From contig NZ_VISR01000002.1 of the NCBI RefSeq assembly GCF_007827595.1, positions 372,001 through 436,000 of the forward strand: a stretch of DNA of 64,000 nt, read 5' to 3'. Under the pieces are notes generated by a model. It was not told where the DNA came from, did no database searches, and worked only from the letters and a program-made list of their open reading frames with translations. The stretch is from Streptomyces sp. BK340. Lineage in GTDB: Bacteria; Actinomycetota; Actinomycetes; Streptomycetales; Streptomycetaceae. How positions within the stretch are numbered: position 1 is the stretch's first letter; each line of letters begins with the position of its first letter. A program made the position numbers and the translations under genes. Positions 8,816 to 16,946 of the stretch are shown here, piece by piece.

Positions 8816-10402
8816 TCAGGAAGCCGAACCGTCGAGGCCGAGGCGGATCACGGCGAGTGCCTCGGCGATCTCGGTGGTCATCTCGTCGTCGGGGCCGAAC
8901 ACCATGCACATGTCCTGGTGGAGCGGTTCGAGGACCTGCCGGGCTTCGGCGGCCCTGCCCTGTGCGAGCAGCAGCATGCCGATGTTGTGCCGTAGCTCCA
9001 CGGCTTCCTCGCTGACGTCGCTGTCGACGGCCCGCACGACGTTCAGCACGCCCTGGAGCGCGGCGAGCGCGTCGGTGACCTGGCCGAGTTCGGCGCGGCA
9101 CCGGGCCGCCTGGGCGCGGCAGGCGCGGGCCTGCTCGCCGGTGGGTCCGGCGATGCGGGCGTACGCGTCGGCGAGGGCGTCGAACTCGGGCAGGGCGGCC
9201 CGGTAGTCGCCGCCGAGGAGCCGGATCGCCGCCCGCTGGCGGCGCAGCGCCAGGACCTGCTTGCTCTCGGAGCCGAGGGCGAGGGCCGCGGGTTCGATGA
9301 CCTCGCCGAGCACCTCGGCGGCCTGCGCGAACCGCTCCTCCTCCAGCAGGGCGTCGGAGTGTGCGTACGCCTCCTTGATGTCCTCGCGCAGCCGGCCGGG
9401 GACGGGAACCGGCTGGGCCCCCGGAAGGACGGCCGTAGGCGTCGAACCGCCGGGTGCGGGGGCCTGGGCGCGGGCGCGGGGCGCGAACGGGTGCCGGAAC
9501 ACGCCCGTCGGGTCGGGCGCCCCGGCCGGCCCGGCATCGGCCGCGCCGGGCTCCTGGCCTGGCGGCGGGAGGAACGGCAGCAGCCGCGCGTACACCTCCT
9601 GCGTGTCGGCGGGCCGCGCCTCGGGCGCCTTGCGCAGCAGGTGCAGGACCAGCTCCTCCAACGCCTCGGGAACGTCGGGCCGCAGCTGTCGCAGCGGGGT
9701 GGGGGCGGCGTTGACGTGCTGGTACATCAGCAGGTATTCGCTCTCCGCCTCGAACGCGAGGCGCCCGCTGAGGAGTTCGTGCAGTACACAGCCCAGCGCG
9801 TACAGGTCGGTCTGCGGGGTGATGCGCCCTCCGCGGACCTGCTCGGGCGACATGTACTGGTGGGTGCCGATGGGGCTGCCGGTGGCGGTCAGTTTGGTGA
9901 CGTCGGTGCGCAGGATCGCCGCGATGCCGAAGTCGAGGACCTTCACCGTGCCGTCGCGTGCGACCAGGATGTTGCCCGGCTTGAGGTCCCGGTGGATCAC
10001 CGGCACGTCGTGCGCGTACGACAGCACGGTCGCCACCTGCGCGGCGACGGCGGCCGCCCAGCTGACCGGCAGCGGCCGGCCGGGGTCGAGGTAGGCGGAC
10101 AGCGGTACGCCGTCGACGAGCTCCATCACCAGGAACAGCCGCTCGTACGACGCGTCGAGCACGGCGTCGTAGACCTGCGGCACTCCGGGGTGCTGGATGC
10201 GCGCGGTGATGCGGGCCTCGCGGCGGAACCGCTTGGCGAACTCCTCGGCCAGCTCGGGGGAGGTGACCGACGCCTGCCGGATGAGCTTCACGGCGACGGG
10301 CCGGTCGAGCACGGCGTCGTAGCCGCGCCACACGTCACCCATGCCGCCGTGGCTGAGCTCCTCCAGGAGTTCGTAGCGGTCGGAGATCGCCTCCTGCGGC
10401 AC
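8816..10402 (-). CDS. Hanks-type Ser/Thr protein kinase with TPR-like C-terminal region
   Basis: 528 aa. The N-terminal kinase domain (about 9-275) is complete: glycine loop SHGGMGDVWRG, Lys39 in VAVKL, catalytic HRDLKPGN (137-144), DFG (157-159), and SPEQVRGGRITPQTDLYALG. A Pro/Ala-rich linker follows, then a helical region (about 350-520) with repeated ALA/AQAAEVL helices resembling tetratricopeptide repeats. No transmembrane segment or PASTA domains are seen, so it is likely cytosolic, unlike PknB. GTG start at 10402. The neighbouring ATP-binding protein, HTH regulator and DUF397 protein suggest a small signalling module. Confidence 0.9.
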   Translation of the reverse strand: MPQEAISDRYELLEELSHGGMGDVWRGYDAVLDRPVAVKLIRQASVTSPELAEEFAKRFRREARITARIQHPGVPQVYDAVLDASYERLFLVMELVDGVPLSAYLDPGRPLPVSWAAAVAAQVATVLSYAHDVPVIHRDLKPGNILVARDGTVKVLDFGIAAILRTDVTKLTATGSPIGTHQYMSPEQVRGGRITPQTDLYALGCVLHELLSGRLAFEAESEYLLMYQHVNAAPTPLRQLRPDVPEALEELVLHLLRKAPEARPADTQEVYARLLPFLPPPGQEPGAADAGPAGAPDPTGVFRHPFAPRARAQAPAPGGSTPTAVLPGAQPVPVPGRLREDIKEAYAHSDALLEEERFAQAAEVLGEVIEPAALALGSESKQVLALRRQRAAIRLLGGDYRAALPEFDALADAYARIAGPTGEQARACRAQAARCRAELGQVTDALAALQGVLNVVRAVDSDVSEEAVELRHNIGMLLLAQGRAAEARQVLEPLHQDMCMVFGPDDEMTTEIAEALAVIRLGLDGSAS

Positions 10403-10541
10403 CTTGCCCCCGGTGTGCGTGATGAACAGTCACGGTCAGGGGTCAAGTGTGACCGCAGCGTTGATCCGCCGTCCAGCGGTCGGGGTGCGACAGGGGCTCG
10501 AGCGCGGCGGTGGACGACGGGCAGGAGGGCGCGTCGGCCGG

Positions 10542-11003
10542 TCAGCCTCCGGCCGACGGCAGGACGTATTCCGCCCAGACCGTCTTGCCGGGGCCGCCCT
10601 GGCGCGGGTGCCAGTCCCAGCGGTCGGCGAGGTGCTCCACCAGGAGCAAACCGCGGCCGGTGTCGTGGAGGTCCGTGGGCGTCGCCACGACCGGTACGCC
10701 TTCGGTGCGGGTGTCGGTGACCTCGATCCGTACGGCCCTGGCGTCGCGGGCCAGCGAGAGATGGAAGTCGCGGCCGGGGACCCGGCCGTGCCGAACGGCG
10801 TTGGCAGCGAGCTCGGCGACGATCAGCGTCAGCGCGTGGTGCGCGTCGCAGTCGTAGGGGATGCCCCACGCATCGAGCCGCTGCCCCGCGAGACGCCGGG
10901 CGAGCCGCGCGCCGCGCGGGGTGGAGCTGAAGCGCATCTCGAAGTGGCCGACGAGGCTGGTGGGCCTGGCGATGCCGCCGGGCAAAGCGGTCTCACTGTT
11001 CAT
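10542..11003 (-). CDS. ATP-binding protein, RsbW/SpoIIAB-like histidine-kinase fold (HATPase_c_2)
   Basis: 153 aa from the ATG at 11003. It shows the GHKL ATPase motifs: N-box LIVAELAANAVRHG, G1-like VEVTDTR (here IEVTDTRTEG) and G2 DTGRGLLLVEHLADRW, with the LSLARDARAVRIEVTD strand between. Stand-alone proteins of this type in Streptomyces are anti-sigma-factor-like and often sit next to a HTH/DUF5753 regulator and a DUF397 protein, as here (divergent pair starting at 11164). A longer upstream frame is low-complexity and lacks family similarity. Confidence 0.88.
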   Translation of the reverse strand: MNSETALPGGIARPTSLVGHFEMRFSSTPRGARLARRLAGQRLDAWGIPYDCDAHHALTLIVAELAANAVRHGRVPGRDFHLSLARDARAVRIEVTDTRTEGVPVVATPTDLHDTGRGLLLVEHLADRWDWHPRQGGPGKTVWAEYVLPSAGG

Positions 11004-11163
11004 GCCCCAACGGTCCCGGTGGTGGCGTAGCGTGACCAGTGGTGACTCGCGGTCGCGTGTCGGTTGTACGCGACTGGGCGGGGCCTGTACGAGGCGCGCC
11101 GCGTGACCGGCTCGGGGCGGGCGCGTTGGGCCGGGGAACTGGGCCGGGGAGGAGGTGGAGCCC

Positions 11164-12024
11164 ATGGAGTCGGTGGAGCAGGCCGAGGGTGTGCGCGAGG
11201 ACGCCGGGCCGAGGCCGGAGGACGAGCCGGGGTCGGGCGTGGTGACGGCGTTCGGGCGGCAGTTGAAGCTGCTGCGGGTACGGGCGGGCCTGGAACGGCC
11301 GGAGTTCGGGAAGCTCACGGGCTACGCGGCCCAGTCGATCGCCTCCTTCGAGCAGGGGCGGCGGATTCCCTCGCCCAGGTTCATCGACCGCGCGGACGAG
11401 GTGCTGGACGCCGGGGGCGTCCTCAAGGCGCTGAAGGAGGAGGTGGGGCGGGCGCAGTATCCGGCGTTCTTCCGGGACATGGCGCGGTTGGAGGCGAGCG
11501 CGCTCGGCCTGTCTGTGTACGCGGCTCTTGCGGTGCCCGGCCTGTTGCAGACAGCGGAGTATGCGAAGGCCGTCTTCCAGATGCAGCGCCCCCTGCTCGA
11601 TGACGACGTCATTGAACAGCGCTTGGCGGCCCGGTTGGCGCGGCAGGAAATTTTCACTCGTCGTCCAGCCCCACTTCTGAGCTTCATCATCGAGGAAGTG
11701 GTGCTCCGCAAGCCGATCGGTGGACTGGCAACCCTCTGCGAGCAGTTGGAGCAGCTCCTGCTCGTGGGGCAGAACCGGAACGTGGAGATTCAGGTGATGC
11801 CCACCGACCGAGAGGACCATGCGGGGCTGGGCGGACCCTTCAACCTGATCGACAACGCCGAAGGTCGGCGCATCGCGTACACCGAGGTTCAGGACGACAG
11901 TCGCCTGTACACCGGTGCGGGAAAGATCCGTGAGCTCGAAGCTCGATATGGCATCCTCCGGTCACAGGCGCTCACCCCTCGTGAGTCGCTGGACTTCATC
12001 GAGGAACTGCTGGGAGTGAAATGA
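11164..12024 (+). CDS. WhiJ-like transcriptional regulator (XRE-type HTH plus DUF5753)
   Basis: 286 aa from ATG 11164; a GTG at 11155 is an alternative. GGAGG at 11151-11155 is better spaced for the ATG. The N-terminal HTH (about 20-75) reads FGRQLKLLRVRAGLERPEFGKLTGYAAQSIASFEQGRR in two parts, and the C-terminal two-thirds is DUF5753 with LGLSVYAALAVPGLLQTAEYAKAV and IQVMPTDREDHAGLGGPFNLID. Such regulators pair with a small DUF397 protein, here overlapping by 4 nt, and control development and antibiotic production in S. coelicolor (WhiJ, AbaA loci). Confidence 0.92.
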   Translation: MESVEQAEGVREDAGPRPEDEPGSGVVTAFGRQLKLLRVRAGLERPEFGKLTGYAAQSIASFEQGRRIPSPRFIDRADEVLDAGGVLKALKEEVGRAQYPAFFRDMARLEASALGLSVYAALAVPGLLQTAEYAKAVFQMQRPLLDDDVIEQRLAARLARQEIFTRRPAPLLSFIIEEVVLRKPIGGLATLCEQLEQLLLVGQNRNVEIQVMPTDREDHAGLGGPFNLIDNAEGRRIAYTEVQDDSRLYTGAGKIRELEARYGILRSQALTPRESLDFIEELLGVK

Positions 12025-12233
12025 CCTTGCGAAGCACCGAGTTGACTGTGTCGGAGTCGGCCTGGTTCAAGAGCAGTTACAGCAGCGGCGGGGGTGGCGA
12101 GTGTGTGGAGGTCGCAGCCGCCGTGGACGCCGTACACATCCGCGACTCGAAGGTCCGATCCGGACCGGTTCTGACGGTCGCCCCCGACGCGTGGGCCGGG
12201 CTCGTCCGGCTGGCCGCCGACCAGACCGTCTGA
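12021..12233 (+). CDS. DUF397 small protein
   Basis: 70 aa, standard for the family. It contains the signature SAWFKSSYSSGGGGECVEVA, HIRDSK and the C-terminal WAGLVRLAA. ATGA overlap with the upstream WhiJ-like gene indicates translational coupling. DUF397 proteins are partners of the DUF5753 regulators and are thought to modulate them; the mechanism is not settled. Confidence 0.93.
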   Translation: MTLRSTELTVSESAWFKSSYSSGGGGECVEVAAAVDAVHIRDSKVRSGPVLTVAPDAWAGLVRLAADQTV

Positions 12234-12254
12234 GCCGTACGGTCGTGACCCGTG

Positions 12255-12286
12255 GGGCGCCCATCCGCTCATGCGGCTGGGCGCCC
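12255..12286 (+). terminator. Hairpin terminator after the DUF397 gene
   Basis: GGGCGCCCA (12255-12263) and TGGGCGCCC (12278-12286) pair perfectly, extended inside by CCGC/GCGG. AGTTTCGT follows. It separates the plus-strand pair from the converging minus-strand gene. Confidence 0.7.
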
Positions 12287-12360
12287 AGTTTCGTACGGCC
12301 GGCTCGACGGAAGCCCCCGCTCCGCGCAGCCGGGGCCCGACCACCGGATCGGCCAGGTCG

Positions 12361-13596
12361 TTACTTTCCGTCCCCGAACCAACGGCGCGCTCGCCCGGCG
12401 AGCTCGCTCGAGAGCTTGTTCGTTACCGAGCCGGCCAGGTCGAGCGTCTCGCTACCGACGCGCCAGGCGGCATCGACGCCCTCTTCTCCTGCCTCGAGCA
12501 CCTTGTCCATCGCCTCAGCGGCCGCGTCCGTCCATCGTCTCTCCTGCGAGGACTGGCGTCCGGACTCGATGCCGAGCCGTCCGTGGAAGTTATGGACACT
12601 GGCCGAGACATGGTTGCTCGACCGGACCACAGCCGGGGACGCGGCCGGGTTCAGCAGCACCTTCGCGTTGGCCGAGTCGGCGGCCGCGTTCATCCGGGCC
12701 ACCAGACGCTCGGTGCTGAGCGTGATCCGTTCCAGCCGGTCCTGCCGGGCATCCTTCAGCCCGCTGCGATGCCCGTCCAGCTCCTCCGGAGACGCGTCCA
12801 GCACCCGGTCGAGTTCGAGAACGGCGATCGCGTCCTGCAGCTGGAAGCAGCGTGCCAGCACGGCGAGCCACTCCCGAACCGCCGACTCGGCTTCCTTGGC
12901 CGTCGCGGCCAGATCACCCATGTCGGTCTTGCGCTCCATCTTCTCCGCGAGGGCGTCGAGTTGACGCAAGGCGTAGACCTGGGTCTCTGCGATCGTCGTC
13001 GGCGCGGTCTGCACCTTCGACCACATGATCTCGTCGACCCTGCCCCTCTTCTCCCGGATGGTCATGGTCTCCTCGATGACCAAGCCCACTCCGATCATGC
13101 GGGCCAACGCGGTGTCCTTCTGGGCGCGCAGCACGTCGTCGACCTTCTCGTCGATGGTGGCGAGATAGTCGGCGATCTCGGCCATGCTCTGTTGCATCGC
13201 CACCTGCGCCATGATCCCCGCGGCACCCGCAAGAATCGCCGGGTTGGTCAGAAGCGATCGGGGCGCCTTCACGACCTCGATGAACCCTCTGATCTGGCCC
13301 TTTGGTCCTCTGACCACGCCTGTGCTGAGACCCGTCTTCGAGCTCTTCCTCAGCCCGTACTTCTGGACACTGTGTGCCGACTCCCGCGTCAGCTTCACCC
13401 AGCGACCGGAGTTGGCGGCGATCTCCGAACCTGCCTGCGCGACTACGGCCCCGGTACCGACGGCGGACTTGAGCCGTTCCAGTCCGAGGTCCTGGGACGC
13501 CAGCCCCTCCGAGACGAGGAAGTGATCGACATCCGTCGGATTCCCGATGACCGCCAGTCCGTCACCGTCACTGATCAGCTGAATCTCGTTGTCCAT
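12361..13596 (-). CDS. Uncharacterised 411-aa protein with one hydrophobic segment and long helical regions
   Basis: Not recognised. 411 aa, ATG start. Residues about 115-140 (LLTNPAILAGAAGIMAQVAM) could form one membrane helix or helical hairpin. The remainder is mostly charged helix with many Glu/Arg/Lys heptad-like stretches (e.g. LATIDEKVDDVLRAQKDTALARM, LDALAEKMERKTDMGDLAATAKEAESAVREW), suggesting coiled coil. No enzymatic motif is visible. It lies downstream of hsdR on the same strand but behind a terminator hairpin (13711-13739), so it is probably transcribed separately. Location between R-M genes and a regulatory triad hints at a defence or signalling role, which is inference only. 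Confidence 0.75.
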   Translation of the reverse strand: MDNEIQLISDGDGLAVIGNPTDVDHFLVSEGLASQDLGLERLKSAVGTGAVVAQAGSEIAANSGRWVKLTRESAHSVQKYGLRKSSKTGLSTGVVRGPKGQIRGFIEVVKAPRSLLTNPAILAGAAGIMAQVAMQQSMAEIADYLATIDEKVDDVLRAQKDTALARMIGVGLVIEETMTIREKRGRVDEIMWSKVQTAPTTIAETQVYALRQLDALAEKMERKTDMGDLAATAKEAESAVREWLAVLARCFQLQDAIAVLELDRVLDASPEELDGHRSGLKDARQDRLERITLSTERLVARMNAAADSANAKVLLNPAASPAVVRSSNHVSASVHNFHGRLGIESGRQSSQERRWTDAAAEAMDKVLEAGEEGVDAAWRVGSETLDLAGSVTNKLSSELAGRARRWFGDGK

Positions 13597-13710
13597 CGCC
13601 CGCTCCTGAAGTGTCTTCTCGTGGTCGAGGGGAGGTGGAAGGCCGCGGCAGCCGGCACCAGCTCGTGAGCCTTCTTCTCCGCACGGCTACGGCGTGCGGA
13701 GCACGAGGGG

Positions 13711-13739
13711 TGCCCCGGCCGGCACATTCAGCCGGGGCA
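13711..13739 (-). terminator. Hairpin terminator of the type I R-M operon
   Basis: TGCCCCGGC (13711-13719) and GCCGGGGCA (13731-13739) form a perfect 9-bp stem with an 11-nt loop, 14 nt beyond the hsdR stop codon on the minus strand. There is no T-run, which is common for Streptomyces terminators. Confidence 0.6.
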
Positions 13740-13752
13740 TACGAGTCGGACG

Positions 13753-16700
13753 TCAGTCGTCCAGGCCTTCCTCTCGGCGGATCATCCGCCAGGCGGCCTT
13801 ACGGGCGCTGCGGTCCAGGCTGGACTTGAAGCCCTTGTCGGGGCCGAAGTACTGGCGGCCCATGCCCGCGATGGTGTCGATGTGGTCGGCCATCTTGTCC
13901 GCGAAGACGTTGTCGAAGACGAGGCCGAAGTTGTCCTCGTCGTTGACGACGGCCGCCGCCCGCACCTTCGGGTCGGCCTTAGCCTCCTCGAACGGGCGGA
14001 TGACGTCCTGCTCGGTGAACTCGGTGCCGAAGCGTTCGTTGAACTTGTCGATCAACTGCGACAGCAGCGACTTCTCCGCTTCCTTCGGGCCGCCCGAGCC
14101 GTCGCCGAAGCCCTTCATCGTCGTCGGCCCCTCGGAGGTGAGGGAGACGTCGTACTCGCCGGTCTTCTCCACCCGCATATGGCTGAGGTCGATCTCGCCT
14201 ATGTCCACGCCGCCGTCCGCGCGGCGCGGGAGCCGGTTGAGGAGGTAGCGGCCGTAGAGGTGCAGCCGCTCCAGCTCGGCGTCACGGTAGGGGACGATCT
14301 GCGCGAGGAAACCGTACTTCCTGACGTAGTCGTTGAGGTCGGCGCGGAAGCCCTCCGCCGTCTCCTGGTCGTCCTCGTCCTCGCTCTCCAGCAGGGGTGT
14401 GAAGCGGGCGACGGCGGGGGAGAGCAGCCGGTACAGCTCGGCGTGCAGCTTCTCCCACTTGGACTGCGAGCCCGCCGCCTTCTCCTTGGCGGCGAAGTAC
14501 GCGGCGGCGAACTCGTCCATCTCCTGCCCGGACAGAATCCCGGCCTGCATGACCCGGCTCTGCGCGGTGTAGAGCAGGTTGGGGTCGGAGGGGAGGGTGT
14601 TCGCCTCCTCGAAGTACGGGCGGAAGGCGTCCTGTATGTCGTTCGCGTCGTTGACGAAGTCCAGGACCGCCAGGTCCGCCTGGGCCTTGCGCTCGGCGGT
14701 CCGGTTCAGCCGGGACAGGGTCTGGACGGCGGAGATGCCAGTCAGCGACTTGTTGACGTACATCGTCGTGAGAAGCGGCTGGTCGAAGCCGGTCTGGTAC
14801 TTCTCCGCCACGACCAGGATCCGGTACTCGCGCTGGCCCGCACCGCCGGCTCGGGCGGCCTTGTCGTCGGCGCGCGTGTACGCGAACGCCTTCGGCAGCG
14901 CGCTCTCCGACAGCCCGCCGTTCTCCTTCGGCTCGGTGGTTTCCTTGCCATCCAGGGTGAGCGAGCCGGAGAAGGCGACCAGGACACCCAGGTCGGGGTA
15001 CTCGGTGTCGTAGTCCCGGTCCTTGATGTAGCTCTTGATGGCGCGCGCCATCTGCACGGCGGACTGCCGGGAGGCGGTCACCACCATGGACTTGGCCCGC
15101 CCGCCGAGGCGGCCCCGGCTGTGCGCCACGAAGTGCTCCACGATCACCTGGGCGTGCTGGGCGACCGTCGAGTCATGGGTCAGCGCGTACCGGGCGAGCA
15201 GGCCGTTCGCCTTCGACGGGTCGACCTCCCGCTCGTCCGGATTCTGGTTCACCAGCTTCCAGTACGTGTTGTACGTGACGTAGTTGCGCAGCGGGTCGAG
15301 GATGAAGCCCTCCTCGATCGCCTGCCGCATGGAGTACGTGTGGAAGGGCCGGTAGGCCGCCTTGCCGTCGATGTCCTGGAGCGTGCCGAAGAGTTCGAGG
15401 GTCTTGGCCTTCGGCGTGGCGGTGAAGGCGAAGTAGGAGAGGTTCGCGGCGCGGGAACGCTGCTCGGCCCTCTTCTTGAGCTGCTCGTCGAGGGTGGCGG
15501 CCTCGGCCTTGACCGTGGTCGCGCCCGCGTCTTCCGAGTCGGAGTCCAGGCCGAGGTCGCGCAGGGCGGACCGTACGGCGGTGGCGGCGTCGCCGGACTG
15601 CGAGGAGTGCGCCTCGTCCACGATGATCGCGAAGCGGCTGCCCTGGATCTCGGTGGGGTTGCGCTGGAGGTAGTCGAGCAGTGCCGGGAAGGAGTGCAGG
15701 GTGACGGTGACGATCTTCCCGGTGTCACGGGAGAGGGCCTTGGCGAGCTGCTCGCCCTTCGCCCCGTGCTTCTCGTCGATCTTCACGACGAGGCCCGCGG
15801 TCTGCTCGAAATTACCTACCGTTTCCCGGAGTTGGGCGTCCAGGTTGCGGCGGTCGGTGATGACGATGACCTTGTCGAAGACCGGCACGCCCGGCTTGAG
15901 GCCCTTGGCCACGGCCTCGGCGTCGAGCTCCGACGGGTCGGTGGGGGTGTGCAGGTCGCTCAGGCGGTGCGCGAGCCAGCCGATGGTGTTCGACTTGCCC
16001 GAGCCGGCCGAGGCCATGACCAGGTAGTCGTGGCCGGCGCCGTGCGTGGCGGCGTGCGCGGTGAGCTTCTTGACCACGTCCCACTGGTGGAACCTGGGGA
16101 AGATCATCGTCTTGGTGCTGCCGCCGCCGGGCGTCTTGCTCTTGTGCAGGTGCACGAACCGCTGGAGCAGGTCCAGCCAGTTGTCCGGCTGCCAGACTTG
16201 CTCCCAGAGGTAGGAGGTCGCGTACGTGCCGAATGCCGTGGGGGCCGGGTTGCCGGCGCCGCCCGGCTGGCCGGGTCCGTTGGAGCCGGTGTTGAACGGG
16301 AGGAAGCGGGTGTTCTTGCCCTTGAGCTGCGTGGCGACGAAGACCAGGTCGGGGTCCACGGCGAAGTTCGCGACGACCCGGCGCGTGAAGATCAGCTCGG
16401 TGGGGTCGCGGTCGGTGCGGTACTGCTCCTTGGCCTGCTCCACCCCTTGCTTGGTCAGCGGGTTCTTCAACTCGGCCGTGGCGAGGGGGATTCCGTTGAG
16501 GAAGAGGGCGAGGTCGAGCCGGTTGCCCCAGTCGGCCTGCTTCGTCGCGTACTCGAGTTCGCGGACGACGGTGAGGCGGTTGGCGCGGTAGCCGTCGAGC
16601 ACGGAGTCGTGGGCGACGAGGTTCGGCTTGAAGTACGCGACACGGAGCAGGACGCCTCGGTCCTTGACGCCGTTGCGGAGGACATCGAGGAGCCCGTTGG

Positions 16701-16944
16701 TGGCGATGGCCTGGTCGAGGCGGCCGGCGAACCCGCGCTGGGCCTCGTTCGGGTCGCCGCCGTAGACGGTGAGCAGCTCGCTCCACTCGTCGGGCTGGGT
16801 CGCCCCGATGAAGGTGAACAACTCGTGGGTGTCGAGGCCGAGATCGGCCTGGTAGTCCTGCGGGCGAGCCTCGCGCCAGCCACGCTCGACCATGGCGGCG
16901 ACGATGGCATCACCGAAGGCGGACTCCGTGTGGATGGGGCTCAT
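13753..16944 (-). CDS. hsdR: Type I restriction endonuclease, R subunit
   Basis: 1063 aa, full length. The N-terminal nuclease domain carries the PD-(D/E)xK signature RLDLALFLNGIPLATAELKN (Asp about 144, ELK about 155-157). The SF2 translocase core has Walker A ASAGSGKS (about 311-318), DEAH (about 443) within VDEAHSSQSGD, TATPK, and motif VI region QTLSRLNRTAE. A long helical C-terminal part follows, expected to contact the methyltransferase. The start is 2 nt after the hsdS stop. It translocates DNA and cleaves unmodified DNA at a distance once complexed with HsdM and HsdS. Confidence 0.96.
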   Translation of the reverse strand: MSPIHTESAFGDAIVAAMVERGWREARPQDYQADLGLDTHELFTFIGATQPDEWSELLTVYGGDPNEAQRGFAGRLDQAIATNGLLDVLRNGVKDRGVLLRVAYFKPNLVAHDSVLDGYRANRLTVVRELEYATKQADWGNRLDLALFLNGIPLATAELKNPLTKQGVEQAKEQYRTDRDPTELIFTRRVVANFAVDPDLVFVATQLKGKNTRFLPFNTGSNGPGQPGGAGNPAPTAFGTYATSYLWEQVWQPDNWLDLLQRFVHLHKSKTPGGGSTKTMIFPRFHQWDVVKKLTAHAATHGAGHDYLVMASAGSGKSNTIGWLAHRLSDLHTPTDPSELDAEAVAKGLKPGVPVFDKVIVITDRRNLDAQLRETVGNFEQTAGLVVKIDEKHGAKGEQLAKALSRDTGKIVTVTLHSFPALLDYLQRNPTEIQGSRFAIIVDEAHSSQSGDAATAVRSALRDLGLDSDSEDAGATTVKAEAATLDEQLKKRAEQRSRAANLSYFAFTATPKAKTLELFGTLQDIDGKAAYRPFHTYSMRQAIEEGFILDPLRNYVTYNTYWKLVNQNPDEREVDPSKANGLLARYALTHDSTVAQHAQVIVEHFVAHSRGRLGGRAKSMVVTASRQSAVQMARAIKSYIKDRDYDTEYPDLGVLVAFSGSLTLDGKETTEPKENGGLSESALPKAFAYTRADDKAARAGGAGQREYRILVVAEKYQTGFDQPLLTTMYVNKSLTGISAVQTLSRLNRTAERKAQADLAVLDFVNDANDIQDAFRPYFEEANTLPSDPNLLYTAQSRVMQAGILSGQEMDEFAAAYFAAKEKAAGSQSKWEKLHAELYRLLSPAVARFTPLLESEDEDDQETAEGFRADLNDYVRKYGFLAQIVPYRDAELERLHLYGRYLLNRLPRRADGGVDIGEIDLSHMRVEKTGEYDVSLTSEGPTTMKGFGDGSGGPKEAEKSLLSQLIDKFNERFGTEFTEQDVIRPFEEAKADPKVRAAAVVNDEDNFGLVFDNVFADKMADHIDTIAGMGRQYFGPDKGFKSSLDRSARKAAWRMIRREEGLDD

Positions 16945-16946
16945 GG

